8,900 bases of DNA, taken from positions 1-8,900 of the forward strand of contig UQNA01000077.1 in the NCBI GenBank assembly GCA_900542195.1, read 5' to 3'. Positions 1 to 6,230 of this stretch are shown here, in pieces. The notes below the pieces were generated by a model, which saw only the letters and a list, made by a program, of their open reading frames with translations, made no database searches and was not told the origin of the DNA. How positions within the stretch are numbered: position 1 is the stretch's first letter; every line of letters starts with the position of its first letter. Position numbers and translations under genes: made by a program. The stretch is from an uncultured Sutterella sp. (GTDB lineage: Bacteria > Pseudomonadota > Gammaproteobacteria > Burkholderiales > Burkholderiaceae_F).

Positions 1-394
1 TTAAGGCGTTGAATTTGGGACTGAAGGTCAGATTTTTGATCGTGGCTGGAGACTCAGGCATAGTCGATGCTGCGGAGTTATTTTCTTTTATTAAATTACA
101 GAAAGCAAAAGAAGCTAAACTCGGATGGTTACTGACAGTCCGGAGTGTCTTACTCAATTTGCAGCACGTAGCTAGCGGCGAACCGTTTTTGAGACATCAC
201 CTTATGTAGTTGCTTATTGTCCGACTGACAGAAGAGAAAAATTTAAATTCCTCATTTGGAAACGTAGTTATCATTCTTGTTGGTACGAGTTCTCACAACA
301 TTGATAACTAGTTTTTAACCGGGACCATTGTCCCGAGGTTGAAGATTTGAGCCTAATTAGTTTAGACTACTCAAAATTTTTAAGGAGATGGCCC
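1..394. other. Left-edge region without a supportable gene
   Basis: I see no convincing gene here. A minus-strand frame is open from about 196 to base 1 and runs off the edge. It contains an ATG at 61-59, but no Shine-Dalgarno sequence precedes that ATG, and I do not recognise the protein sequence. A plus-strand open frame at 9-209 covers the same bases and is equally unconvincing. Bases 210-394 are AT-rich leader sequence of the downstream yggX gene and include a short palindrome at 320-335. The minus frame could be the start of a real gene lying to the left, but nothing inside the window decides this. Confidence 0.4.
320..335 (+). promoter_or_regulatory. Short perfect palindrome in the yggX leader
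   Basis: CGGGAC and GTCCCG (320-325 and 330-335) form a perfect 6-bp inverted repeat around a CATT loop, 60 bases before the yggX start codon. No run of T follows it, so it does not look like an intrinsic terminator. It could be a leader hairpin in the mRNA or a protein-binding operator. I do not recognise it as a known site. A loose -35-like TTGTTG lies at 277-282, but I could not pair it with a good -10. Confidence 0.35.
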
Positions 395-670
395 ATGGCC
401 CGAATGGTTCAGTGCGTTAAGTTAGGAAGAGAAGCCGAAGGTTTGGATCTGCCCCCTCTTCCCGGCGAATTAGGCAAAAAAATCTACTTGAATGTTTCTA
501 AGGAAGCTTGGGAACAATGGAAGAGACTTCAGACTATGTTAGTCAACGAAAACAGACTTTCCATGGCTGATCCGAAAGCCCGTAAATGGCTTTTAGAACA
601 GATTGAAGCTCACTTTTTCGGTGAAGGCGTTGCCCATCCTGAAGGTTACGTCGAACCAGAAAAGAAATGA
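395..670 (+). CDS. yggX: YggX family probable Fe(2+)-trafficking protein
   Basis: A 91-residue cytosolic protein of the YggX family, the same length as the E. coli protein. The family protects iron-sulfur clusters from oxidation and is thought to take part in Fe(II) handling; the exact mechanism is unsettled. Family signatures visible are the N-terminal VQCVKLGREAEGLD with its conserved cysteine (Cys6), PPLPGELGKKIY, the SKEAWEQWKRLQTMLVNE segment, and the closing EGYVEPEKK. The frame is open upstream to 347, but the ATG at 395 is chosen because an ideal AAGGAG lies at 382-387, seven bases before it, and because homologues begin with this short M-x-R lead. It is followed by its own terminator and appears monocistronic. 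The usual neighbour mutY is not seen in the window. Identification is very secure. Confidence 0.96.
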   Translation: MARMVQCVKLGREAEGLDLPPLPGELGKKIYLNVSKEAWEQWKRLQTMLVNENRLSMADPKARKWLLEQIEAHFFGEGVAHPEGYVEPEKK

Positions 671-686
671 TATTGGTTTGATCCCC

Positions 687-727
687 ATCCCGCTCTTGAC
701 TACTCAACGGCGGGATTTGTTTTCTTG
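687..727 (+). terminator. Intrinsic terminator of yggX
   Basis: ATCCCGC (687-693) pairs with GCGGGAT (710-716). An inner TTGA/TCAA pairing (696-699 with 704-707) extends the stem after a short mismatch. A T-rich tail (TTTGTTTTCTT) follows directly. It lies 17 bases after the yggX stop codon and separates yggX from the next gene. Confidence 0.85.
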
Positions 728-771
728 TAAAATTTTTAGTGACAAAACCGGATCCCGGTACTGAGACCGGC

Positions 772-800
772 TTGACAACGTAAACACTATTTTCTATCGC
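772..800 (+). promoter_or_regulatory. Possible promoter of the 832-1371 gene
   Basis: A perfect TTGACA stands at 772-777. At 17-bp spacing the -10 would be TATCGC (795-800), which matches only the first half of the consensus. Its position between the yggX terminator and the next start codon makes it sensible, but the weak -10 keeps this tentative. Confidence 0.35.
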
Positions 801-831
801 AACTATTATTAGCTCAACGAAGGCAAATACT

Positions 832-1371
832 ATGGCAACAAGAAGATCTAAAAAAACAAAAGAGTTTGAATCTCTTCCGACCCAAGTTCCGCTTTCAATT
901 GACACCTTTGCTGCAATTGTCGATGCAGGAAAAGTGATGGAAGAGTCGGTTAAATATATTGATGATCCTCTCCTGCGTTCGGAAACTATCTTCATCTCCC
1001 ACTCCATCCTTGAGCACGCTCAGATGGGACTAAAAGATATTGAGATTGCCAGAGATCCAAAACGTCAGAAGGAAAAATCCACTTCTCGAGCATTAGTACC
1101 TCTGCCCTTCTTCATGGCAATCGCCTTCGGCGTTCGGCTGTTTACCAGCTACCTTGCCAGCAGTATGCCTAACATGCCGGAGAAAAAGAAGTCGTCCGCT
1201 CTAAAAACAATGAATGACGCCCTCGCTGAATTTGAAAAGGCAAAGCTTGAAGGCATCAAAGATCAAGACAAAATCGCCCGCATGATGCAGCAGCTTCTCG
1301 AGCAGATTGAAGAAAATCCCGAGGATCTTTCTCCCCTCGAAATTGATGAAAAGAAAAACTCTATCAACTAG
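832..1371 (+). CDS. Uncharacterised 179-residue protein
   Basis: I do not recognise this protein. The start is ATG 832, with GAAGG at 819-823 eight bases upstream. The N-terminus is basic (ATRRSKKTK), without a signal peptide. Residues about 20-75 look like mixed helix. Residues 87-111 form the only hydrophobic stretch (ALVPLPFFMAIAFGVRLF and onward), possibly one membrane-associated helix, though an internal Arg102 makes a simple transmembrane span uncertain. The rest, 115-179, is strongly charged and helical (runs of K, E, Q and D), ending with an acidic EENPEDLSPLEIDE tail. The gene has its own ribosome site and terminator, and its third-base pattern looks like normal coding DNA of this genome, so it is probably real. 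It is flanked by yggX and convergent to the kinase gene. No function can be assigned. Confidence 0.8.
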   Translation: MATRRSKKTKEFESLPTQVPLSIDTFAAIVDAGKVMEESVKYIDDPLLRSETIFISHSILEHAQMGLKDIEIARDPKRQKEKSTSRALVPLPFFMAIAFGVRLFTSYLASSMPNMPEKKKSSALKTMNDALAEFEKAKLEGIKDQDKIARMMQQLLEQIEENPEDLSPLEIDEKKNSIN

Positions 1372-1388
1372 AAAGATTGTTTAAGGAC

Positions 1389-1427
1389 AACGGCTGGAGA
1401 CATAAGTGTTACCAGCCGTTTTGATTT
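1389..1427 (+). terminator. Intrinsic terminator between convergent genes
   Basis: AACGGCTGG (1389-1397) pairs perfectly with CCAGCCGTT (1412-1420) around a 14-base loop and is followed by a T-rich tail (TTGATTTGATTTG). It serves the plus-strand gene ending at 1371. Read on the minus strand, the stem is followed only by a weak T-containing tail, so a role in ending the convergent kinase transcript is possible but less certain. Confidence 0.88.
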
Positions 1428-1472
1428 GATTTGTTTATTCAGGCTTCGGGCCTTCGTCAGAATTTTGGTGTT

Positions 1473-4073
1473 CTAACCTTCCTTTTTACCTTTGAAGGTT
1501 TGTTCCAAAAGTTTGTAGATACCCAGCATATCCAACGGTTTGGACAAGTGAGCATTCATCCCTGCACTTAAGGATAACGAGACGTCTTCGGTAAAAGCGT
1601 TTGCCGTCATCGCAATGATTGGAACCAATGCGGCATCCGGATGAGAAGAAGCACGAATTTCTTTCGTGGCCTCATATCCGTTCATTACCGGCATTTGAAT
1701 ATCCATCAAAATTGCATCGTAGTAGCCGGCAGGAGAGTCAATGAACTTCTGTACCGCAATTTGGCCGTTTTCAGCTGTATCTGTCTCCACATGAGCCATT
1801 GACAAGAATTCTTGGGCCACTTCTTGATTGAACATATTGTCTTCTACCAGTAAGACTCTCCTCCCGGTGAAGTCGTACTTGTCGGGGTCAGCCAAGGCAG
1901 TCTTCGCTTGCACTTCTTTATCAACCGACATCAATGCAGCCCTCAGCGAATTAGCAAAGAATGGTTTAGCGACAAAGCTGTTGACACCGGCCTCTCTGGC
2001 GCTTTCTTCGATTGGCGCCCAATCGTATGCGCTCATGATAATAATTAACAGATTCAGACCTTCGAGCTTTCTAATTCTTCGTGCGGTTTCTTCTCCGTCA
2101 ATTCCCGGCATCTTCCAGTCGATAAAGACAACATCGTAAGGATGACCTTCATCGCGGGCCTCTTTAACCATTTCAACAGCTTTATAGCCGTCAAGAGCAA
2201 ACTCAGTGTTCTGCCCCAAGCGCTTCAAAATCAAGCATGCGTGCTCACAGGTACCGATGTCATCATCCACAACGAGCACTTTGAATTCACCGAGGCCGTG
2301 AGGCGCGGTATTTTCTTCATTGGTAAAGCCGAACGGAAGCTCAACGGAGAACTCTGAACCAAGACCTTCCTGGCTCTGAACGGAAATTGAGCCGCCCATG
2401 AGCAAGACTAAGTTGCGGGTAATGGAGAGGCCAAGACCAGTGCCTCCGTAAATAGAAGAAATTTTTACGGAAGCCTGCTCAAACGGATCAAACACTTTCT
2501 TTTGGAATTCCGGACTCATTCCGATACCGTTGTCTTTAACAATGAACTGCAGATAAATCGTGTTCTGTTTGATCCAAAGTCTGTTGACGATGAGCTTGAC
2601 TTCTCCGCCTTCAGGCGTGAACTTCACGGCATTGGACAAAATATTGATTAGAACCTGATTCAGCCTCATTGCATCGCCAATCAAAGTCTCTTCAATCTCG
2701 TCATTGAAAACCACATCGAATTTAATATTTTTTTCGCTTGCCTGCGGCGCAATTAAATTCACGACAGAGGTAACAGCCTCACTGAACTTGAATTCATCGG
2801 AGGCAATCGTCAGTTTGTTTTCCTCGATCTTAGACATATCGAGAATGTCGTTGATGAGTCCCAACAAGTGACGAGATGATTGCGATATCTTCAACAAGCA
2901 GTCTTCGACCTTCGGCTTGTCATTAATTTTTGCCAGTGCGATAGTGGTCATACCGATGATGGCATTCATCGGCGTACGGATTTCATGAGAAACGTGAGAA
3001 AGGAAGCGGCTCTTAGCAACGCTGGCAGACAAGGCATTATTCAACGAATCACTCAGTATTCGCTTTTGTTCAAGGGCTTCCGTTTCATCGGAGACCACAA
3101 CAATGTACCCTGCTTCACCGGATGCTTCCTGTATCGGATAGAAACGAATCTTGAACTGACGGTTAATGCCTTCGCATTCAAAATCTTTTTCTCTGACTTG
3201 AAAGGCTTCTCCCGGATTGATCTGGTCACTGAGAGAGGCAGTTATATCTTCCATCAAACGAGCAGCAAAATCACCCTCACTGCGAAGCAAATCATTCGAT
3301 TTGGTTCCTAAGACTCGCTCGCTGTTGGAGCTGACGAACTCGGGTTTAAGCTTCTTATTAAAGATGATGAATACTTCATCGACGGTATGAGAAAGAATAT
3401 TAAAAAGCTGTTCTCGATGACGTATTGCTTTATGAGCTCTTTCTTCCGAATTCAGAACATACCAAAGAAATCCGACGAGAAGAAGTCCGAACAAGCAAGT
3501 TGTGACGATAACGGAATCGATAAGACGCTGAGCCTGGGCTTTAATTTCAGCACTTCTTGCATCGGCATTTGCGCTGACTTTATTGAGGGTCTTATCCAAA
3601 ACATCAAAATACGGGGCAACCTGCTCTTGGTACATCTTAAGAACTTCGTCTTTATTTTTACCCACGCTTTCGATGGCTAATTTGCGTCTTTGTTCTCTTA
3701 TGTTGGAGAAGTCCTGCATCAGCTGCTGATATTCTTTCGGATCTCCTCGGAAGTGGTGTTCCAAGAACTCCAAAGAACGGTTTTGTTCTTCTTCCTGCAT
3801 TCTCAGCACTTCTACAATATCCTCGAAGGAGTCTGTGTTACCCATAATGAATGGAATAGCGAGACCCATTTCATTAAGACGAGCTTGAATTTCGCTGACG
3901 CTCCGAGTGACTTGATACGGATATTCAAACATATCAACCGTATGCTGATTTGCCCTCCACATACTTACCGTCACAAAAACGGTATAAACGATGATGAGTA
4001 TATAAAGGGCACGGATCAGGATTTTGCTTTTTACAGACAACAGTCTAGTTCTCAACTCGGATGGGAGGTGCAT
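1473..4073 (-). CDS. Membrane hybrid histidine kinase with two receiver domains
   Basis: An 866-residue inner-membrane sensor kinase. Transmembrane helices lie at about 18-38 and 187-207. They enclose a helical periplasmic region rich in E, Q and K (about 40-186) that resembles a four-helix-bundle sensor. A PAS-like domain follows (about 221-335). The HisKA H-box SHEIRTPMN carries the phospho-acceptor His363. The HATPase domain has its N-box (Asn481 in SNAVKF), G1 box DNGIGM (514-519), F box FDPF (528-531) and G2 box GGTGLGLS (543-550). Receiver 1 (about 597-715) has the acidic triad 603-605, Asp652, Ser681 and Lys703. Receiver 2 (about 738-860) has Glu744/Asp745, Asp791, Thr823 and Lys845. 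All catalytic residues look intact. There is no HPt domain, so phosphate must pass to a separate HPt or DNA-binding regulator; none is encoded in the window. ATG 4073 has AAGGA just upstream (4084-4080). The stimulus is unknown. Confidence 0.95.
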   Translation of the reverse strand: MHLPSELRTRLLSVKSKILIRALYILIIVYTVFVTVSMWRANQHTVDMFEYPYQVTRSVSEIQARLNEMGLAIPFIMGNTDSFEDIVEVLRMQEEEQNRSLEFLEHHFRGDPKEYQQLMQDFSNIREQRRKLAIESVGKNKDEVLKMYQEQVAPYFDVLDKTLNKVSANADARSAEIKAQAQRLIDSVIVTTCLFGLLLVGFLWYVLNSEERAHKAIRHREQLFNILSHTVDEVFIIFNKKLKPEFVSSNSERVLGTKSNDLLRSEGDFAARLMEDITASLSDQINPGEAFQVREKDFECEGINRQFKIRFYPIQEASGEAGYIVVVSDETEALEQKRILSDSLNNALSASVAKSRFLSHVSHEIRTPMNAIIGMTTIALAKINDKPKVEDCLLKISQSSRHLLGLINDILDMSKIEENKLTIASDEFKFSEAVTSVVNLIAPQASEKNIKFDVVFNDEIEETLIGDAMRLNQVLINILSNAVKFTPEGGEVKLIVNRLWIKQNTIYLQFIVKDNGIGMSPEFQKKVFDPFEQASVKISSIYGGTGLGLSITRNLVLLMGGSISVQSQEGLGSEFSVELPFGFTNEENTAPHGLGEFKVLVVDDDIGTCEHACLILKRLGQNTEFALDGYKAVEMVKEARDEGHPYDVVFIDWKMPGIDGEETARRIRKLEGLNLLIIIMSAYDWAPIEESAREAGVNSFVAKPFFANSLRAALMSVDKEVQAKTALADPDKYDFTGRRVLLVEDNMFNQEVAQEFLSMAHVETDTAENGQIAVQKFIDSPAGYYDAILMDIQMPVMNGYEATKEIRASSHPDAALVPIIAMTANAFTEDVSLSLSAGMNAHLSKPLDMLGIYKLLEQTFKGKKEG

Positions 4074-4113
4074 TTGCTTTCCTTATTATTCGGCTTTCTT
4101 GGCCTTTAGAACA

Positions 4114-4144
4114 ATTGTAGTTCCGATTCGAATAATTCGGACAA
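4114..4144 (-). promoter_or_regulatory. Candidate kinase promoter with embedded palindrome
   Basis: Reading the minus strand, TTGTCC (4144-4139) and TACAAT (4119-4114) are separated by 19 bases and lie about 40 bases ahead of the kinase start codon. Inside the spacer is an 11-base perfect palindrome, CGAATAATTCG (4129-4139), overlapping TTCGAA. A related ATTATTCGG is found at 4085-4093 near the ribosome site. The long spacer and the palindrome would fit a regulated promoter, but both parts are weak evidence. Confidence 0.3.
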
Positions 4145-4310
4145 AATCATCCAAGCGGTTTCATTCGGTGGCTTGAATATAAACAAGTCGATCAGAAACG
4201 AGCAACACAACCGCGTCCTGAGGAATCGACTCTCCTAGTCAGTCGAACAGTAAAGAAAAATAAGCCGGAAAGATGTAAACCGTTAATTACTTTTATGATG
4301 ACACTTCCTG

Positions 4311-4796
4311 TCATTTCACAAATTGCTTTTTCTCGATGGAGTAAACGAGTACTAGTCTTATCTTTTCTTTTGTGACGGCCTCATCACCATAATGTCTTCT
4401 GAGCATTTGAGAAACGCCTTCTCTCAGCTTTTCTTCGGGGCTCTCCTCGCCACGAACGACTTTTAGTTCGAGAATCCAATGTCTCTTACCAGCTCTGACT
4501 TCTAACTCACTTCTTCTAAAGGCATTTTGATGCTCTTTCTTCGGCTCAAGACCTGCACCAACCATATACACCTGAACGTAGGCTCGCAAGGATGCCTCGT
4601 CTCTTACCGGATATTTGCAATCATCAATTGAAGAAAAGAGGCAGTTAGCTTGGAACTTCCTTTCTTGTAGGAACTCCTAGAAGACTACTGAGAAAAAGAT
4701 TGCCATATCAGAAAGTCCGTATTTTTCTTTCGTCAATACGCAAGCCGCATAACGCTCAAAATAGTCAAGAACAGAAAAATTCTGAAAAGATTCTTC
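4311..4796 (-). pseudogene. Remnant of AAA-ATPase-like/PD-(D/E)XK superfamily gene
   Basis: Only the C-terminal part of a longer gene survives. The longest intact piece (4589-4311, 92 codons) could begin only at a TTG that lacks a ribosome site. Read upstream in the same frame, the protein continues with QANCLFSSIDDCKYPVRDEA, leading into SLRAYVQVYMVGAGLEPKKE. These match the region before and within the PD-(D/E)XK domain of the large AAA-ATPase-like proteins common in gut bacteria. An in-frame amber TAG at 4679-4677 interrupts it. Above that stop, another 39 coding-like codons reach a TAA at 4799-4797. The ATPase domain is absent, cut off where the aminotransferase leader now lies. In the nuclease core the ELK part of the ExK signature is present (Glu41 and Lys43 counted from the TTG), but the usual SDLEV reads SELEV (Asp replaced by Glu28). 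The C-terminus QFVK also looks slightly short. Almost certainly non-functional. Confidence 0.75.
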
Positions 4797-4822
4797 TTAC
4801 AAGGCACTTTTTGGATTAATAA
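4794..4822 (+). promoter_or_regulatory. Tentative promoter of the exported aminotransferase
   Basis: TAATAA at 4817-4822 could act as a -10, with TTCTTA (4794-4799) at 17-bp spacing as a poor -35. The transcript would then have a leader of about 30 bases before the TTG start. It overlaps the decayed upstream end of the neighbouring pseudogene. The evidence is weak and rests mainly on position. Confidence 0.25.
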
Positions 4823-4845
4823 TAATTTTGCAGCCAAAATTTTTT

Positions 4846-4860
4846 AGGAGAAATAAATTG
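4846..4860 (+). promoter_or_regulatory. Ribosome site fixing a TTG start
   Basis: AGGAG at 4846-4850 is followed by seven bases and then TTG at 4858. An in-frame TTG at 4828 would give ten extra residues but has no ribosome site. The site at 4846 lies inside that longer frame. Starting at 4858 places the twin-arginine motif at residues 3-4, as expected for a Tat signal peptide. Confidence 0.85.
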
Positions 4861-6003
4861 CAAAGACGTAGTCTTTTTAAATTCGCGGGATCTTCCCTCG
4901 GGGCCATGTTTTTCGGCTCTGCAATGGATGCAGCCGTTGCTGCAGAACCGGAGTTCACACCTCCGACAGCCAAGAAACCTATGCTGTTGTGCTTCAATGA
5001 AAACCCTCTCGGTCTGAGCGACGGTGCTAAAAAAGCTATCGAAGAATCTACAGCTCGAGCCTCACGTTATCCGTTTGCTCAAGTAGGAGCTATTAAAAAA
5101 GAATTGGCCCAATACATGGGCACTCAGCCGGATAACCTTCTTCTTACTCACGGCTCGGCAGAAGCAATTCGTGCTTCCGTCGAAGCCTACAACGTTCCGG
5201 GCAAAACCGTTTTTGTATGCCCTGAATTGACTTACAGCGACGGTGCCGACGTTGCCAAGCGCAATCATATTCCGGTTAAAACAGTTAAGATGGGTCCGAA
5301 CTGGAGCATCGATCTTGCCGCTCTCCGCAAACTTGCCGCTCAACAGGCTAAGAGCAAGCATGTGATTGTCTATATCGTCAACCCAAACAACCCGACATCG
5401 ACCATCGTCAACACACAAGCTTTGTTTGACTGGATCAAAGCTAAACCAAAGAATACTTTCTTCATCTTGGATGAAGCATACGCAGAATTCGTTAACGATC
5501 CGTCCTTCAAGTCCGCCGGAGAATTGATTAAAGAAGGCTACAACAACCTCGTTGTTCTTAAAACATTCTCTAAGATCTTTGCGATGGCCGGCATGCGTTT
5601 GGGTTTTGCATATGCAGCCCCGGCAGTTATCGACAATATCGAAAACCATGTTGCCTATGAAGTGATGATGAACCAGGCGACACTTGCCGCAGCCACCGCA
5701 GAACTAAAAGACAAAGAATTCTTGGCTAAATCTAAGGCAATGAATGATGAATCCCGGAAGATTCTTCTTGCAACTTTGGATGAACTTCACATTCCTTACT
5801 TGCCAAGCGAAACAAACTTTGTGTTCATGGACTTGAAGGCTCCTCTGAAACCGTTTGCCGACCGCATGAAAGAAGAACACATCCTTGTCGGCCGTCCCTT
5901 CCCGCCAGCCACACAATGGTGTCGTGTTTCTTTAGGCACCCCTGACGAAATGAAATACTTCGTTCAGAAGCTTAAAGAATTCCGTCAAAAAGGCTTCATC
6001 TAA
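4858..6003 (+). CDS. Tat-exported HisC-like PLP aminotransferase
   Basis: A fold-type I, class I/II aminotransferase of 381 residues, closest in motif pattern to histidinol-phosphate aminotransferase. It begins with a Tat signal: QRRSLFKFAG with Arg3-Arg4, a hydrophobic stretch to about 21, and probable cleavage near AAVAA/E (residues 25-30). Enzyme motifs in order are FNENPLG (46-52), THGSAEAI (97-104), NPNNPT (175-180) binding the cofactor, LDEAYAEF (204-211) with Asp205 and Tyr208, TFSK with the Schiff-base Lys239, Arg247, and RVSLGT with the substrate-carboxylate Arg356. All look intact, so an active enzyme is likely. HisC proper is cytosolic, whereas the signal predicts a periplasmic enzyme, so calling it hisC would be misleading. 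Substrate is unknown. Tat export fits a protein that folds around its cofactor before crossing the membrane. It is a single-gene unit with its own terminator, convergent to the TRAP operon. Confidence 0.92.
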   Translation: MQRRSLFKFAGSSLGAMFFGSAMDAAVAAEPEFTPPTAKKPMLLCFNENPLGLSDGAKKAIEESTARASRYPFAQVGAIKKELAQYMGTQPDNLLLTHGSAEAIRASVEAYNVPGKTVFVCPELTYSDGADVAKRNHIPVKTVKMGPNWSIDLAALRKLAAQQAKSKHVIVYIVNPNNPTSTIVNTQALFDWIKAKPKNTFFILDEAYAEFVNDPSFKSAGELIKEGYNNLVVLKTFSKIFAMAGMRLGFAYAAPAVIDNIENHVAYEVMMNQATLAAATAELKDKEFLAKSKAMNDESRKILLATLDELHIPYLPSETNFVFMDLKAPLKPFADRMKEEHILVGRPFPPATQWCRVSLGTPDEMKYFVQKLKEFRQKGFI

Positions 6004-6018
6004 TACTTTTCAATTAAG

Positions 6019-6057
6019 CAGGCCAAGTTCCTCTCTCAAACTTGGTCTGTTTTTTTT
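6019..6057 (+). terminator. Strong intrinsic terminator of the aminotransferase gene
   Basis: CAGGCCAAGTT (6019-6029) pairs with AACTTGGTCTG (6039-6049) over 11 bp, with one G-U pair, around a nine-base loop. An uninterrupted run of eight T follows. It begins 16 bases after the stop codon. Confidence 0.96.
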
Positions 6058-6162
6058 GCCAACTAGTTCCGTTCTTGTGAATGTTCTTACTGAAACAATC
6101 ACCTTTCGAAAGATTGGATTTTTGTGAGAATTCTCTTTTACGCCGCAAGCTCTTCTGTGTTC

Positions 6163-6212
6163 CAAAACAAAAAGGACTGCGAGGTTTAGTTAATCCTTAA
6201 ACCAGGCAGTCC
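6163..6212 (-). terminator. Intrinsic terminator of the TRAP operon
   Basis: On the minus strand GGACTGC (6212-6206) pairs with GCAGTCC (6180-6174). After a two-base internal mismatch on each side, GGTTTA pairs with TAAACC (6203-6198 with 6188-6183). The stem is followed by TTTTTGTTTT (6173-6164). It lies about 20 bases beyond the permease stop codon. Confidence 0.94.
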
Positions 6213-6230
6213 GGTGAGAAAAGATCCGAA

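Noticed and set aside
543..1007. Minus-strand open frame of about 154 codons overlapping yggX and the following gene
   Set aside because: It is antisense to yggX, runs through the yggX terminator and lies over a gene with a proper ribosome site. Its protein shows no recognisable family.
1440..1453. AGGC/GCCT hairpin after the kinase stop codon as a kinase terminator
   Set aside because: Only four pairs and no T run on the minus strand.
3690..4109. Plus-strand open frame of about 139 codons across the start of the kinase gene
   Set aside because: It is antisense to the kinase's sensor region and its composition is typical of a shadow frame.
4298..4314. ATGACA/TGTCAT hairpin at the end of the nuclease remnant
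   Set aside because: The stem is only six base pairs, overlaps the stop codon, and no T run follows on either strand. It is not a supportable terminator.
5062..5649. Minus-strand open frame of about 195 codons inside the aminotransferase gene
   Set aside because: It is fully antisense to a well-conserved enzyme gene, has no ribosome site, and has a cysteine-rich, shadow-like composition.
4858..6003. Annotation as biosynthetic hisC
   Set aside because: The Tat signal peptide and the absence of any his operon neighbours argue against a cytosolic histidine pathway role.
6096..6125. CAAT...CTTTCGAAAG...ATTG structure followed by TTTTT, as a second terminator
   Set aside because: The stem is short and bulged. 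The gene already has an excellent terminator at 6019-6057, so this is likely chance.
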